Shown: one piece after another, positions 25,293 through 34,700 of the stretch
Layout of the letters: every line of letters starts with the position of its first letter
Numbering within the stretch: position 1 is the stretch's first letter
Notes under the pieces: generated by a model
Database searches by the model: none
What the model saw: the letters and a program-made list of their open reading frames with translations, nothing else
Told to the model about the DNA's origin: nothing
Assembly (NCBI GenBank): GCA_947178125.1
Contig: CAMWXB010000031.1
Coordinates: 1-45,373 of the forward strand
From: an uncultured Lachnospiraceae bacterium
Lineage (GTDB): Bacteria > Bacillota > Clostridia > Lachnospirales > Lachnospiraceae
Direction: 5' to 3'
Length of the DNA: 45,373 bases
Program-made: the position numbers and the translations under genes

Positions 25293-26897
25293 ATGTATGA
25301 AAATAATTTTCCAAATGAAAATCATGACAATGGCATGAACATGGAACAGAATACGGATTTGAAGGTCACAGGTGGAATTTTCAGTTCTCAGACTACACAG
25401 AGTGCCCAGTCTTCACAGACGGCGCAGTCCGCACAGACTTCACAGGATACTTATAGAAACGGCAGTCGTGAGAACAGTTATTATGGCGGCGGGCAGAGTC
25501 ATTACGGATACAATACAGCCGGAGCTTACCAGAGTTCGAATGTCGGACAGAATACTGGAAGTTATCAGTATGGAAACTCATATCCCAATGATTATGGAAA
25601 TACCGGAAACGAGAAGAAAAAGGAGAAAGGCGCAGGAAGCAGTTATCTCAAAAAAGCGCTTATAAGCGTTTCGCTCGGATTGTTCTTCGGGGTCTGTGCC
25701 GGTATCGGGATGTACGCGGTAGAGGCTTCGACAGGGATGTTAGATAAGGGTAAAACGGAAGTGGAAGCCGAGGCGGTCATCGATCAGACAATCGGCGAAG
25801 AAACAGGTGCGGAAGAAGCCGAAACAGTTACATCTGATTCTGTGGCCGGTTCCTCTCAGGAAACCGATATTAAAATGACGTTGGATGCGGCGCCGCAGAT
25901 ATCAGCCGTGCAGGATGTTTCAGGAGTTGTAACCGCTGTGATGCCATCAGTCGTATCCATCAGTAATACTTATACGGAAACCCTGTCATATTTTGGCCAG
26001 TCGATGACGAATGAAGCGGAAGCGAGCGGTTCTGGCATTATTGTTGGCGAAAATGATTCCGAACTTCTGATCGTAACGAATTATCATGTTATCGCTGATG
26101 CGGATAAATTAATGATTCAGTTCGTGGAAGGCAGCGAAGCAGAAGCTTCTGTAAAAGGAACGGATGCGGATATGGATTTGGCGGTGATCGCGGTGCCTCT
26201 TGAAGATATTCTTACTTCTACATTGAACCAGATCGCAATTGCTACCCTGGGGGATTCGGATTCTCTGAAAGTTGGTGAACCGGCAATCGCAATCGGTAAT
26301 TCACTTGGTTATGGACAGTCCGTAACAACAGGTGTCATCAGTGCGCTCGACAGGGATATGGAGCTTTCCGATGGCAGTACGGGTACTTTTATTCAGACGG
26401 ATGCGGCAATCAATCCGGGTAACTCAGGCGGTGCACTTTTGAATATGAAGGGAGAGGTAATCGGCATTAATTCCAATAAAATCGGCGGAAGCGCTATTGA
26501 AGGAATGGGATATGCAATTCCGATTTCTGCGGCCAGTCCGATTATTGCAGATTTGATGTTAAGAGAGACAAAGAATAAAGTGGCGGAAGAAGAGAGAGGT
26601 TTCCTCGGCATTTCCGGAATCAGTGTTACAAATGAGGTATCATCCACTTATGGCATGCCGGAAGGCGTTTACATTGCACAGGTATATGAGAATACGGCAG
26701 CTGAGGCAGCTGGACTGGTAAAAGGCGATATCATTACCGAATTTGATGGTATTAAGATTACTTCTATGGATGAATTGCAAAGGCAGTTGGAATATTATGC
26801 CAAGGGCGATACGGTGGAAATTACTGTTATGACCATTGGAAGCGGCGGCTATCGCAGCAAAACAGTGGATATTACGCTTGGAAATAGAGTAGAGTAA
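25293..26897 (+). CDS. htrA: Membrane-anchored HtrA/DegP-type serine protease
   Basis: 534 aa, extracytoplasmic quality-control protease. Residues 1-110 are a disordered Ser/Gln/Asn/Tyr/Gly-rich cytoplasmic tail. One membrane anchor follows (about 122-142, ALISVSLGLFFGVCAGIGMYA), then an acidic linker and a trypsin-like domain. The catalytic triad is H265 (TNYHVI), D295 (MDLAVI) and S378 (NPGNSGGA). A single PDZ domain covers about 430-530 (GFLGISGISV, GVYIAQV, GLVKGDIITEFDG). The layout matches Gram-positive HtrA. It is followed by a strong terminator and appears monocistronic. Expected substrates are misfolded secreted or wall proteins. Confidence 0.95.
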   Translation: MYENNFPNENHDNGMNMEQNTDLKVTGGIFSSQTTQSAQSSQTAQSAQTSQDTYRNGSRENSYYGGGQSHYGYNTAGAYQSSNVGQNTGSYQYGNSYPNDYGNTGNEKKKEKGAGSSYLKKALISVSLGLFFGVCAGIGMYAVEASTGMLDKGKTEVEAEAVIDQTIGEETGAEEAETVTSDSVAGSSQETDIKMTLDAAPQISAVQDVSGVVTAVMPSVVSISNTYTETLSYFGQSMTNEAEASGSGIIVGENDSELLIVTNYHVIADADKLMIQFVEGSEAEASVKGTDADMDLAVIAVPLEDILTSTLNQIAIATLGDSDSLKVGEPAIAIGNSLGYGQSVTTGVISALDRDMELSDGSTGTFIQTDAAINPGNSGGALLNMKGEVIGINSNKIGGSAIEGMGYAIPISAASPIIADLMLRETKNKVAEEERGFLGISGISVTNEVSSTYGMPEGVYIAQVYENTAAEAAGLVKGDIITEFDGIKITSMDELQRQLEYYAKGDTVEITVMTIGSGGYRSKTVDITLGNRVE

Positions 26898-26930
26898 TAA
26901 AGAAATGTAAAGTTGTAAAGTAAAATAGAA

Positions 26931-26976
26931 ATTCCGTAAAGTTTTGAAGTGGTTCAGGACTTTACGGGATTTTTTA
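26931..26976 (+). terminator. Intrinsic terminator of htrA
   Basis: ATTCCGTAAAGT (26931-26942) pairs with ACTTTACGGGAT (26959-26970), a 12-base stem with one G-T pair, followed by a run of six T. It shows that translation of the ClpX-like gene does not start at the ATG-like codons around 26944. Confidence 0.85.
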
Positions 26977-26999
26977 TGGAAGATTTTCTTTAGAAAAAG

Positions 27000-27028
27000 T
27001 TCACTTGTGGGAAATGGGGATTTATACT
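27000..27028 (+). promoter_or_regulatory. Promoter for the ClpX-like gene
   Basis: TTCACT (27000-27005), 17-base spacer, TATACT (27023-27028). It lies between two terminator-like hairpins, so transcripts from it must pass the hairpin at 27064 before reaching the coding sequence. Confidence 0.5.
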
Positions 27029-27063
27029 ATGATAAAAGGGACGATTTATGTTATTCTCGAAAG

Positions 27064-27085
27064 AATGCCCTGTCGGGCATTTTTT
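27064..27085 (+). terminator. Terminator-like hairpin in the leader of the ClpX-like gene (possible attenuator)
   Basis: AATGCCC (27064-27070), loop TGTC, GGGCATT (27075-27081), then four further T: a compact perfect intrinsic terminator. It lies 36 bases after the candidate promoter -10 and 36 bases before the start codon. It may be a second barrier to htrA read-through or a conditional attenuator for the ClpX-like gene. Confidence 0.7.
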
Positions 27086-27120
27086 CAGAAGTAAGTTCTT
27101 CGGATGAGGAGAGGAAGGGT

Positions 27121-28695
27121 ATGGGTGCAGATATGAGCGATGATGAAAGAATCGATGAAAATAAAAAGGATGAAGGCCCCTGGGATTTCAGGGAGTTGAG
27201 CGATGTTGAGGAACAGAAGAAAGAACTGCTGAATCAGAAAAAGGAAAGCGATAGTTCGGAGGATGAGCAGAAAGATGATTATGAGGAAGTCTGCTTCATT
27301 TGCAGGAGGCCGGAGAGTAAGGCGGGTAAAATGTTTAAGCTGCCCAATCATATCTGCGTCTGCAATGATTGTATGCACAAGACGATGGATACCGTCAGTC
27401 AGTTCGACTATCAGGGGATGCTGAATTATCCGGGAAATCCGAATGGTAATATGAATGATTTCAATAACGGCAAAGGATTCCCGAACATCAGCTTTGTTAA
27501 TCTGGCGGACCTGCAGGGAGACGGCGGTATTCCGAATAAGCAGAAAATCAAGAAAAAGAAAAAGGCGCAGGAAAACGCTCCGGTCATTGATATTAAAAAT
27601 ATTATGCCGCCGCATCAGATTAAAGCGAAGCTGGATGATTATGTAGTCGGACAGGAGCACGCTAAGAAGGTGATGTCGGTAGCCGTTTATAACCATTATA
27701 AAAGAGTCGCTACCGGAACGATGGATGAAATCGAGATAGAGAAATCCAATATGCTGATGATCGGGCCGACGGGATGCGGTAAGACCTATCTTGTCAAAAC
27801 GCTGGCGCGTCTGCTGGATGTGCCGCTTGCCATTACGGATGCAACATCTCTGACAGAGGCCGGCTATATCGGAGACGATATCGAAAGCGTCGTTTCCAAG
27901 CTGCTCGCAGCCGCCGATAATGATGTGGAACGGGCGGAGCAGGGCATTATTTTTATTGACGAAATTGATAAGATCGCCAAGAAAAAGAATACAAATTCCA
28001 GAGACGTGAGCGGGGAATCCGTGCAGCAGGGGATGTTGAAACTTTTAGAGGGAGCAGAGGTCGAAGTGCCGGTGGGAGCTAATTCCAAAAACGCAATGGT
28101 TCCCCTTGCTACCGTGAATACCAGAAATATCCTTTTTATCTGCGGCGGTGCGTTTCCGGACCTGGATGATATCATTAAGCAGCGTTTGAACAAAAAGACT
28201 TCTATTGGCTATAATGCGGAACTGCGTGATAAATATGATAAGGAGAAGAATATTTTAAGCCGGGTTACGGTGGAGGATATTAAGAAGTTCGGCATGATAC
28301 CGGAATTTATCGGCCGTCTGCCAATCATTTTCACGCTGGAAGGTCTGAGCAAAGAAATGATGGTCAAGATTCTGAGTGAGCCGCGGAATGCCATTTTAAA
28401 ACAGTACCAGAAACTGCTCGCGCTGGATGAAGTAAAACTGGAATTTGATACCGGAGCGTTAGAAGCGATCGCGGAAAAAGCGATGGAAAAGGATACCGGA
28501 GCAAGGGCGCTGCGCGCCATCATAGAAGAGTTTATGCTGGATATTATGTATGAAATTCCGAAAGACGATAATATCGGAAGGATTACGATCACGCGGGAAT
28601 ATGTGGAGGGTACCGGCGGACCGATTATCGATATCAGGAGCGGAAGCCTCGAAAATCCTGACGGACTTCGTGTGGTCAGCGCGGAAGGCGAATAA
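27121..28695 (+). CDS. Divergent ClpX-like AAA+ unfoldase
   Basis: 524 aa, about 100 longer than ordinary ClpX. The start at 27121 follows GAGGAGAGGAAGGG. Residues 1-55 are an acidic extension; the zinc finger is C58-x2-C61 and C81-x2-C84; a long Asn/Gly-rich and Lys-rich linker leads to the AAA+ module. Walker A is GPTGCGKT (about 215-222), with pore loop AGYIGDD, Walker B IIFIDEIDKI, the EFIGRLP arginine-finger segment and sensor-2 GARALR. Two loops differ from ClpX: the RKH pore-loop segment is replaced by VGANSKNAMVP, and the ClpP-binding IGF is IGY (362-364). It is probably a paralogue rather than the housekeeping ClpX. ClpP binding and substrates are unknown. Confidence 0.85.
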   Translation: MGADMSDDERIDENKKDEGPWDFRELSDVEEQKKELLNQKKESDSSEDEQKDDYEEVCFICRRPESKAGKMFKLPNHICVCNDCMHKTMDTVSQFDYQGMLNYPGNPNGNMNDFNNGKGFPNISFVNLADLQGDGGIPNKQKIKKKKKAQENAPVIDIKNIMPPHQIKAKLDDYVVGQEHAKKVMSVAVYNHYKRVATGTMDEIEIEKSNMLMIGPTGCGKTYLVKTLARLLDVPLAITDATSLTEAGYIGDDIESVVSKLLAAADNDVERAEQGIIFIDEIDKIAKKKNTNSRDVSGESVQQGMLKLLEGAEVEVPVGANSKNAMVPLATVNTRNILFICGGAFPDLDDIIKQRLNKKTSIGYNAELRDKYDKEKNILSRVTVEDIKKFGMIPEFIGRLPIIFTLEGLSKEMMVKILSEPRNAILKQYQKLLALDEVKLEFDTGALEAIAEKAMEKDTGARALRAIIEEFMLDIMYEIPKDDNIGRITITREYVEGTGGPIIDIRSGSLENPDGLRVVSAEGE

Positions 28696-28789
28696 GCATG
28701 GATGCAGGACTGACAGAAAAACAAGAGTCACAAGAGGGGAAACGGCATATCATATAGTAAGCAAAGTACAGTGAAAGTGCTGGTATGAT

Positions 28790-30475
28790 ATGAATTGTAA
28801 AGAAAGAATCCTGTCAAATGATTACGCGGATATTATTCTGGATTATGCCCCGCCCGAAAGTGCGCTGACAGAACTGGGATATGATCATTGCTTTTCGAAT
28901 ATTGATGATGAATTTGGAGTCGCATTTCTTGCGAGGCGGGAGCTGCCGTCTATTTCCGCAGGAGCATATACTTATACGTCGATTCCGAAGCTGTATGGGC
29001 TGATGCAGACTTTTCAGGTGGATAATCTGGTAGAGACTGGCAATCTGCAAATACAGGGGCCGCCGCTTTCCCTGAAAGGAAGAGGGGTCATTATTGGATT
29101 TATCGATACCGGAATCCGCTATCAACTGGATGTTTTCAGAAATGAGTCGGGCGGAAGCAGAATTCTTTCTATCTGGGATCAGACAATACAGACCGGCGAA
29201 CCGCCGGAAGGTTTTTTATATGGAACGGAATATACGCGAGAGGATATTGACCAGGCACTGCAGAGTCAAAATCCTCTCGATGTCGTTCCGACCACCGATG
29301 AGAACGGACACGGAACGGCAATGGCATCGACTGCAGCAGGGAGTATTTTGAATCAGGGGCTGACTTTCCGGGGGGCCGCGCCTGAGTCGGAAATTGCTGT
29401 GGTGAAATTAAAAGGTGCAAAACAATATCTGCGGGAGTATTATATGATCGCGGATAATGCGGCTGCCTATCAGGAAAACGATATCATGGAGGCAGTAAAA
29501 TATCTGGAGCGCATGGCAGACGTATTTCAAAGGCCGGTCGTGATCGTACTGGGAATCGGCACCAATATGGGCGATCATATGGGAAGTTCTCCACTGGCTT
29601 CTTATCTCGGTAAAATTGCCTTGAAGAAAAGCAGGGCAGTGGTGGTCTGCGGGGGTAACGAGGGAGATAAGGAGCACCATTACAGTGCTGTGATGCCGAA
29701 AGAAGTCGAGATGCGCGTGGAAGAAAATACCAAAGGTTTCTGTATGGAATTGTGGGGCAATCGAATTGATATTTACAGCGTGGCGCTGCGGGCGCCCGGA
29801 GGAGAGGTGACTCCAGTCATTGATTTTCGCAATGGGACTGGCCGCAGTTATGACTTTCTTTTTGACAGGACGCTGATCTATACAAGGCTCTCGCTGATTG
29901 AGCAGCGGTCTGGAAACGAACTGATATTCTTCCAGTTTCAGAATCCGACACCGGGCATCTGGACGATTATCGTGAATCCATCAGGACAGGAGCGTGTCCG
30001 CGGTTCCGGCCGTTTTCATATCTGGCTGCCGATTACGGACTTTGTCGATGGCGGTGTCTATTTTTTGGAGCCAGACCCAAATGTTACGCTGACGGAACCA
30101 TCCAATTCACAAAATGTCATTACAGTATCGACTTATAACGGCATCACCGGAAGCTGGTTTTCGGAATCAGGCAGAGGATTTACGGCGGACAGCCTGATAA
30201 AGCCGGATTTTGCGGCACCTGGCGTACAGGTATCGACCATTTTGGGCAGCCGCACTGGGGCAAGTATGGCGGCGGCGCTTACGGCAGGCTGCGTTGCCCA
30301 GTTTATGGAGTGGTCTATCGTAGAGGGATACGCACCATATGGCGGAAGCCAGAGTATTAAGAGCCTCCTTATCCGGGGCGCGGTGCGGGAGAGTAATGTT
30401 GCTTATCCGGATGAGAGGTGGGGCTATGGCAAACTGAACATCAGCGGAACGTTTGAGGCATTGGCGAGGACGTAA
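28790..30475 (+). CDS. Subtilisin-like S8 serine protease (Csp-like)
   Basis: 561 aa with an intact triad: D106 (GFIDTGI), H174 (NGHGTAMAS) and S492 (TGASMAA). Residues 1-95 look like a prodomain; no signal peptide is visible. A beta-rich insert (about 290-410) separates the His and Ser parts, the organisation of the clostridial CspA/B/C group. Csp proteases process the cortex hydrolase SleC at spore germination, but many Lachnospiraceae carry relatives of unknown role. The start ATG at 28790 has no strong ribosome site, so it is approximate. A 94-base gap separates it from the ClpX-like gene with no clear terminator between. Confidence 0.88.
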   Translation: MNCKERILSNDYADIILDYAPPESALTELGYDHCFSNIDDEFGVAFLARRELPSISAGAYTYTSIPKLYGLMQTFQVDNLVETGNLQIQGPPLSLKGRGVIIGFIDTGIRYQLDVFRNESGGSRILSIWDQTIQTGEPPEGFLYGTEYTREDIDQALQSQNPLDVVPTTDENGHGTAMASTAAGSILNQGLTFRGAAPESEIAVVKLKGAKQYLREYYMIADNAAAYQENDIMEAVKYLERMADVFQRPVVIVLGIGTNMGDHMGSSPLASYLGKIALKKSRAVVVCGGNEGDKEHHYSAVMPKEVEMRVEENTKGFCMELWGNRIDIYSVALRAPGGEVTPVIDFRNGTGRSYDFLFDRTLIYTRLSLIEQRSGNELIFFQFQNPTPGIWTIIVNPSGQERVRGSGRFHIWLPITDFVDGGVYFLEPDPNVTLTEPSNSQNVITVSTYNGITGSWFSESGRGFTADSLIKPDFAAPGVQVSTILGSRTGASMAAALTAGCVAQFMEWSIVEGYAPYGGSQSIKSLLIRGAVRESNVAYPDERWGYGKLNISGTFEALART

Positions 30476-30717
30476 AAGTCGGGTACAGAAGTAATACCAA
30501 ATATAAAAAACATATCCATTTAGTCTGCGAAAAAGCAGTTGAAGCAGAAGAGGGATGAGTCAATGAATACGATAAGACGGAATATTGTCAGTAATCATGA
30601 AATACAAACAAGTGGTCTGAACGCATTGCGGGAAGCGTAAAAAATGAATTCAAAATGAGAGCATCCCCACAGAAATCCAATGTATAGAACATTGAATATT
30701 CTGGAGGGGATGTTTTT
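30476..30717 (+). terminator. Intergenic stretch with a long terminator-like hairpin
   Basis: The clear structure is at 30661-30717: GCATCCCC (30661-30668) pairs with GGGGATG (30706-30712), AGAA with TTCT, and AATGT/ACATT at the tip, followed by TTTTT. It probably ends the S8 protease transcript. The 3' arm also contains the ribosome site (CTGGAGGGGATG) of the 46-aa frame at 30718. A 25-codon frame at 30563-30640 was not credited. No other feature is seen. Confidence 0.55.
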
Positions 30718-30858
30718 ATGTATGATTTGATTGACCGGCATTCGGAGATTATTACACTGGTAAGACAGAACAGAAAGATTATATATCCCATCTTAAAGGG
30801 GAGTAAAATATGTAGAAATTTCAGTAAAAATGACATGATAAAGGAGAATGGTGAGTAG
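30718..30858 (+). CDS. Small protein of 46 aa, unknown
   Basis: An ATG at 30718 follows GGAGGGGAT by a normal distance and opens a 46-codon frame (MYDLIDRHSEIITLV..., ending ...KENGE). It is basic (many Lys/Arg), has no membrane segment and shows no motif I recognise. The ribosome site sits within the 3' arm of a terminator-like hairpin, so translation may depend on hairpin opening. It lies at the junction where composition shifts to AT-rich. It could be a real small protein, or the remaining start of a gene lost when the downstream cassette arrived. Confidence 0.4.
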   Translation: MYDLIDRHSEIITLVRQNRKIIYPILKGSKICRNFSKNDMIKENGE

Positions 30859-31178
30859 TATAATATAAATATAATAGATGATTCTGTTGATAGCAGGAAC
30901 CATGCATGAATTTTAATGGGGATGAAACTTGAACTTATGGATAGTGCTTGATTTCCGTTTTAATGGAGGAATACAAGTGCCTTTAAAATTTTGTTATATT
31001 TGGTGTAGTTGTTTACAGCCATAAGATGCTTCTTTTTTCGGGTGTTATTGTAACAGGTGGTACATATATATTTTTATAATGCAAATCCAAAGATAGGAAT
31101 TTGAAGAGTAATCTTTAGTAAATAAGAGTTTATTTGTGGAGGTTCACATAATAGTTAATTGATGGGTTGGTGAAGATT
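30859..31178. other. AT-rich gap before the CHAT cassette
   Basis: About 320 bases, much richer in A+T than the DNA to the left. Many promoter-like pieces occur (TATAAT at 30859 and 31075; TTGTAA at 31048), but none has a convincing -35/-10 spacing; TTGATA (30887) with TTTTAA (30911) is the nearest at 18 bases. No gene-sized frame with a ribosome site is present. The gap probably holds the promoter of the CHAT operon. Confidence 0.5.
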
Positions 31179-31757
31179 ATGTCTGATCAGCAAACAAGTT
31201 ATTTAGATGATATGGAAGAGGAACTGGATAGAGACAGGTCTAGTGAGAGGAGTAGTGAATTGTTTGATCAATTAGCGGCCATGTTGATTGCAGATGATCA
31301 ACTGGAGAACAGGGGGGAATTATTAGGACATTTTGCTCCAAATAAAAAGATTATGTTTATTGTGATAAGTATACTTGGATTATTAGCAGCTATTATGTTC
31401 GTGTTATGGGTAAAAATAGCGTTTATTTATTTTTTTCTATTTATGTTATCACTTGGTGCAATGATTATATGGGGGATTATTTGTAAGAAAAGATTGGAAA
31501 TATACATTGATATATATGAAAAAGCTATCGTTGGAAGGGCAGAAAGCAATTACAATAAAAAAATGGAAAATATTTCAAGAGGTATTGCTTATATTGACAG
31601 GGCTCTCGCAGCGCGGGGAATTTTATATTTGGTAATGTTTGATGAGAAAGAAATATATAGATTCAAATATTTGGAGAATGCAAATCAGATTTCTTATATG
31701 ATTAATAGGAGGATAGCCCAAACAAGAGGACTACAAAATAGAGAGGAAGTTTTATGA
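31179..31757 (+). CDS. Two-helix membrane protein of the CHAT cassette
   Basis: 192 aa, unrecognised family. An acidic soluble N-terminus (about 1-57) is followed by two adjacent hydrophobic helices (about 58-82, IMFIVISILGLLAAIMFVLWV, and about 84-104, IAFIYFFLFMLSLGAMIIWGI), then a basic soluble C-terminus of about 90 residues. ATG 31179 is preceded by GGTGA; a TTG at 31167 is the alternative start. Its stop overlaps the start of the CHAT protease gene (ATGA at 31754), so the two are translationally coupled. Low GC and A/T-ending codons match its two partners and differ from the rest of the window. A membrane effector or sensor controlled by the protease is a reasonable inference, not shown. 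Confidence 0.8.
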   Translation: MSDQQTSYLDDMEEELDRDRSSERSSELFDQLAAMLIADDQLENRGELLGHFAPNKKIMFIVISILGLLAAIMFVLWVKIAFIYFFLFMLSLGAMIIWGIICKKRLEIYIDIYEKAIVGRAESNYNKKMENISRGIAYIDRALAARGILYLVMFDEKEIYRFKYLENANQISYMINRRIAQTRGLQNREEVL

Positions 31758-34700
31758 AAACAAAAGACGAAGATTTGTATCTTAACTATAGTGAATTAAG
31801 AGACTATTTTATTAGAACTCAAAATAATTTTCTGGCTTGTTTTTATCAGATAGCAGTTATATATGTAATTGTAAATACGCGCTTTTATTTTTTGAGAAAA
31901 AAAGAAATAAAAGAACAATGGGATATTTTAAATGATATGTTAGAATCTTTGATGGGATTTTATGATGAAGCTTTTTTTAAGGGATTTTATTATGAAATAG
32001 TGGCTGTATATTTGGAAAATGATGATATACAATGTAAGGAAAATTGCAAAAAGGCAGATGAATACTATAAAAAAAGTAATAGGATGTATCCAGTTGAAGC
32101 GATAGGTGTGCATATTACATATCTTCAAGAATATTATCAGGAAAATAAAAAGGGAAAGGAATATGTTTATGCTTTATTAAGAAGTTTTGAGGAGAGGTAT
32201 GGGAAAAATAGCTTTCAGTTTGCAGAAATGTGGATTCATATACTGGGCGAAGTGATTTGTTTCCAAAACGAAGAAGAATTTTGTGATATATTTTATGAAA
32301 ATATCGCTTATTTTGATAGATATTTAGTTCAGTATGATTACTACCTTGAGTGTTTCTATGCATTTATATATCAGCTCCTTTCAGGAAAAGACAAAAGGTA
32401 TGCGGATTTTTTTAAACGTTATGAGGATATGGTTGAAAATTGTAAAAATAGTAGGTTATATTTTTATCATAAGGTTAAAGTAGAATATCTTAAAGCTAAA
32501 GACTTGGAGATGCAATCTCAAAATGCAGAGGCGGCAGAAATATTGAGAAACGCTGTATACTCGTATATTCGTTCTGAGAAAAATGTTTTTTTCAGCCCCT
32601 TTTATGGATATGTTTATTTAATGGCAGCCGTTCAGTATCATCGCATCTGCGAATATACTGAAATGGCACAGATGGCTGAATTTGGAATAGAACTGTGTAT
32701 AGAAGCAAAAATAACTGATACGGAATTATATTATTCTCTTTATAATTTCAGAGGACTAAAGTGTTTAGCGGATGATTTATATAAAGAGGCTGGAAAAATA
32801 TGGGGGACAAGTATAGAGTATATTGAACATCATTTTGGAAGAGAAAATATCAACTATATTAATTATACATATAATTTAGGTCTTGTTGCTTTAAAAGAGG
32901 GAAGAATAGCTGATGGAAAGAGATATTTTGAAATTTTGAGTGAGATAAAGGATGAAGAGCTCATTTTGCTATGCAAAAGTCTTTTAAAGTATGGTAGATA
33001 TGTAATGGAACAGCTTGATGAAGAGACAAATTTGGACGGGAGCGTAAATGTTTTATATAGAGAAACAATTAGAGCCATGGAAGAAAGCAAAGATAAAAAA
33101 GGCCAGTTACGTACAAATTTATTGTATTTATTTGGTAAAGTTCAAAAGAATGAAAAGGTAAACGAAAAAATCAGGAAACTTTTAGAGGAACTGAATGTTA
33201 TATATTTGTCAAAGGGTATGGATAAGGAGCAAGAATGTCTATTTAATTTTATTTTGATTTTACATAAGTGGAATAATGGGAATGGTGTGGAAGTCATATC
33301 CGAATCCGAAAAACTGATCAATGATATAGGAGAAGATTTATATTTATTTTCTTATAGAGACGTGTTGATATGTCATATACAGATATTATGCCTTAATAAA
33401 CGTTATACTGAGGCGATTGCATATATTCGAGAAGTACTTGAGAAATTATATGATCAGATTATGGATAGTGGATTTGGAGATATTCAGCAGCAATTGCTGT
33501 ATATGAGATTGATACTAAGTATATATATAAAGATAAAAGAAAAAATTCCCTATTGTTTAGACGATTTGTATGTAAAAATTGTGGAATGCAAAACTATTGA
33601 AAAGGAAATATTAAAAATTATTGGAAAATATGAAAGCGATGATAAGGAAACTTCCTTTGATTTCTATGAACTTCAGCAAGTTCATAGAAAAATAGCAGCG
33701 TTAAAAGTAAAAAGGCAATTAATGAATGAAAAGTATTTAAATGAGGAGGAAATTAATGGGATAGAGAGAAAAATAGAAAAGTATTATCTTAAATTGGAAG
33801 GATTAGAAAATAAATTATGGAGCGAAGTAGATTTTAAGAAATTAATTCCTAAATTTAAGATGAAAGATATTGCACTCCCTGACAATGCAGTTTGTGTAGA
33901 GTTTTTTGCTTATTACGATTTAAATTTGGAGAATCCTTTTTATGATTGTCTGAAGGAGGATTCTGCCTACTTTAAATATGCTGTTGTTGGAATTTCTAAA
34001 TGTAATAAAACACCGACGGTTCAATTCTATTTGGATATTGCTGATTCAGAACTTTATATGGATGATTTTTTTGACTTATTTGAAGAAATGCCAGAAGAAA
34101 TGGACATAGTACAGTGTACTAGAATAAAAGATAATCTAAATGAAAATATTCTAGCGCCAATATGGAAATACATTGAACCATTTGAAGTAGTGTATTGGGC
34201 ATTGGATTTCCTTTTGCAGATGATTCCGATTGAGATTTTAAATAATAATGGGAAGTCAATGATTGATTTGAAAAATAATATTTATGTGGATTCAATAAGA
34301 GATATACACGAAGATATTTTAATAGATATAGAAAATACGGATGCTCTTGTTATAGGAAATCCCCAGTATAATATTAACGATATGTATGAACAACAAGCGA
34401 ATGCGTTGGTTTTTTCAGAAATTGAATGTATGGAAATTGCAAGTATTATGGGAACGACTGCCTTTTTAAGAGAAGAAGCAAGGCAACAGATTTTCAGAGA
34501 AAGATATAAGGCGGATATTTTACATATTTCCACTCATGGAGATTTGATTGTGGAAGATTATGATGTAATGGCACATGAGCGGTTTTTATTTGCAAATTCA
34601 TATCTGATTTTGGCAGGTTTTGAAGACTGGGCTGATAATAGAATGATTAAAAAATATGGGAATGGGTTAATAACTGCAGATGATTTTATATTTATCGATT

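Noticed and set aside
26944..27120. Upstream extension of the ClpX-like frame beginning near 26944
   Set aside because: It would run through the htrA terminator and a second terminator-like hairpin; the ribosome site before 27121 is much better.
28698..28757. 19-codon frame between the ClpX-like and S8 protease genes
   Set aside because: Too short, no ribosome site and no recognisable content.
30563..30640. 25-codon frame upstream of the terminator-like hairpin
   Set aside because: Weak start context and no similarity; length is expected by chance.
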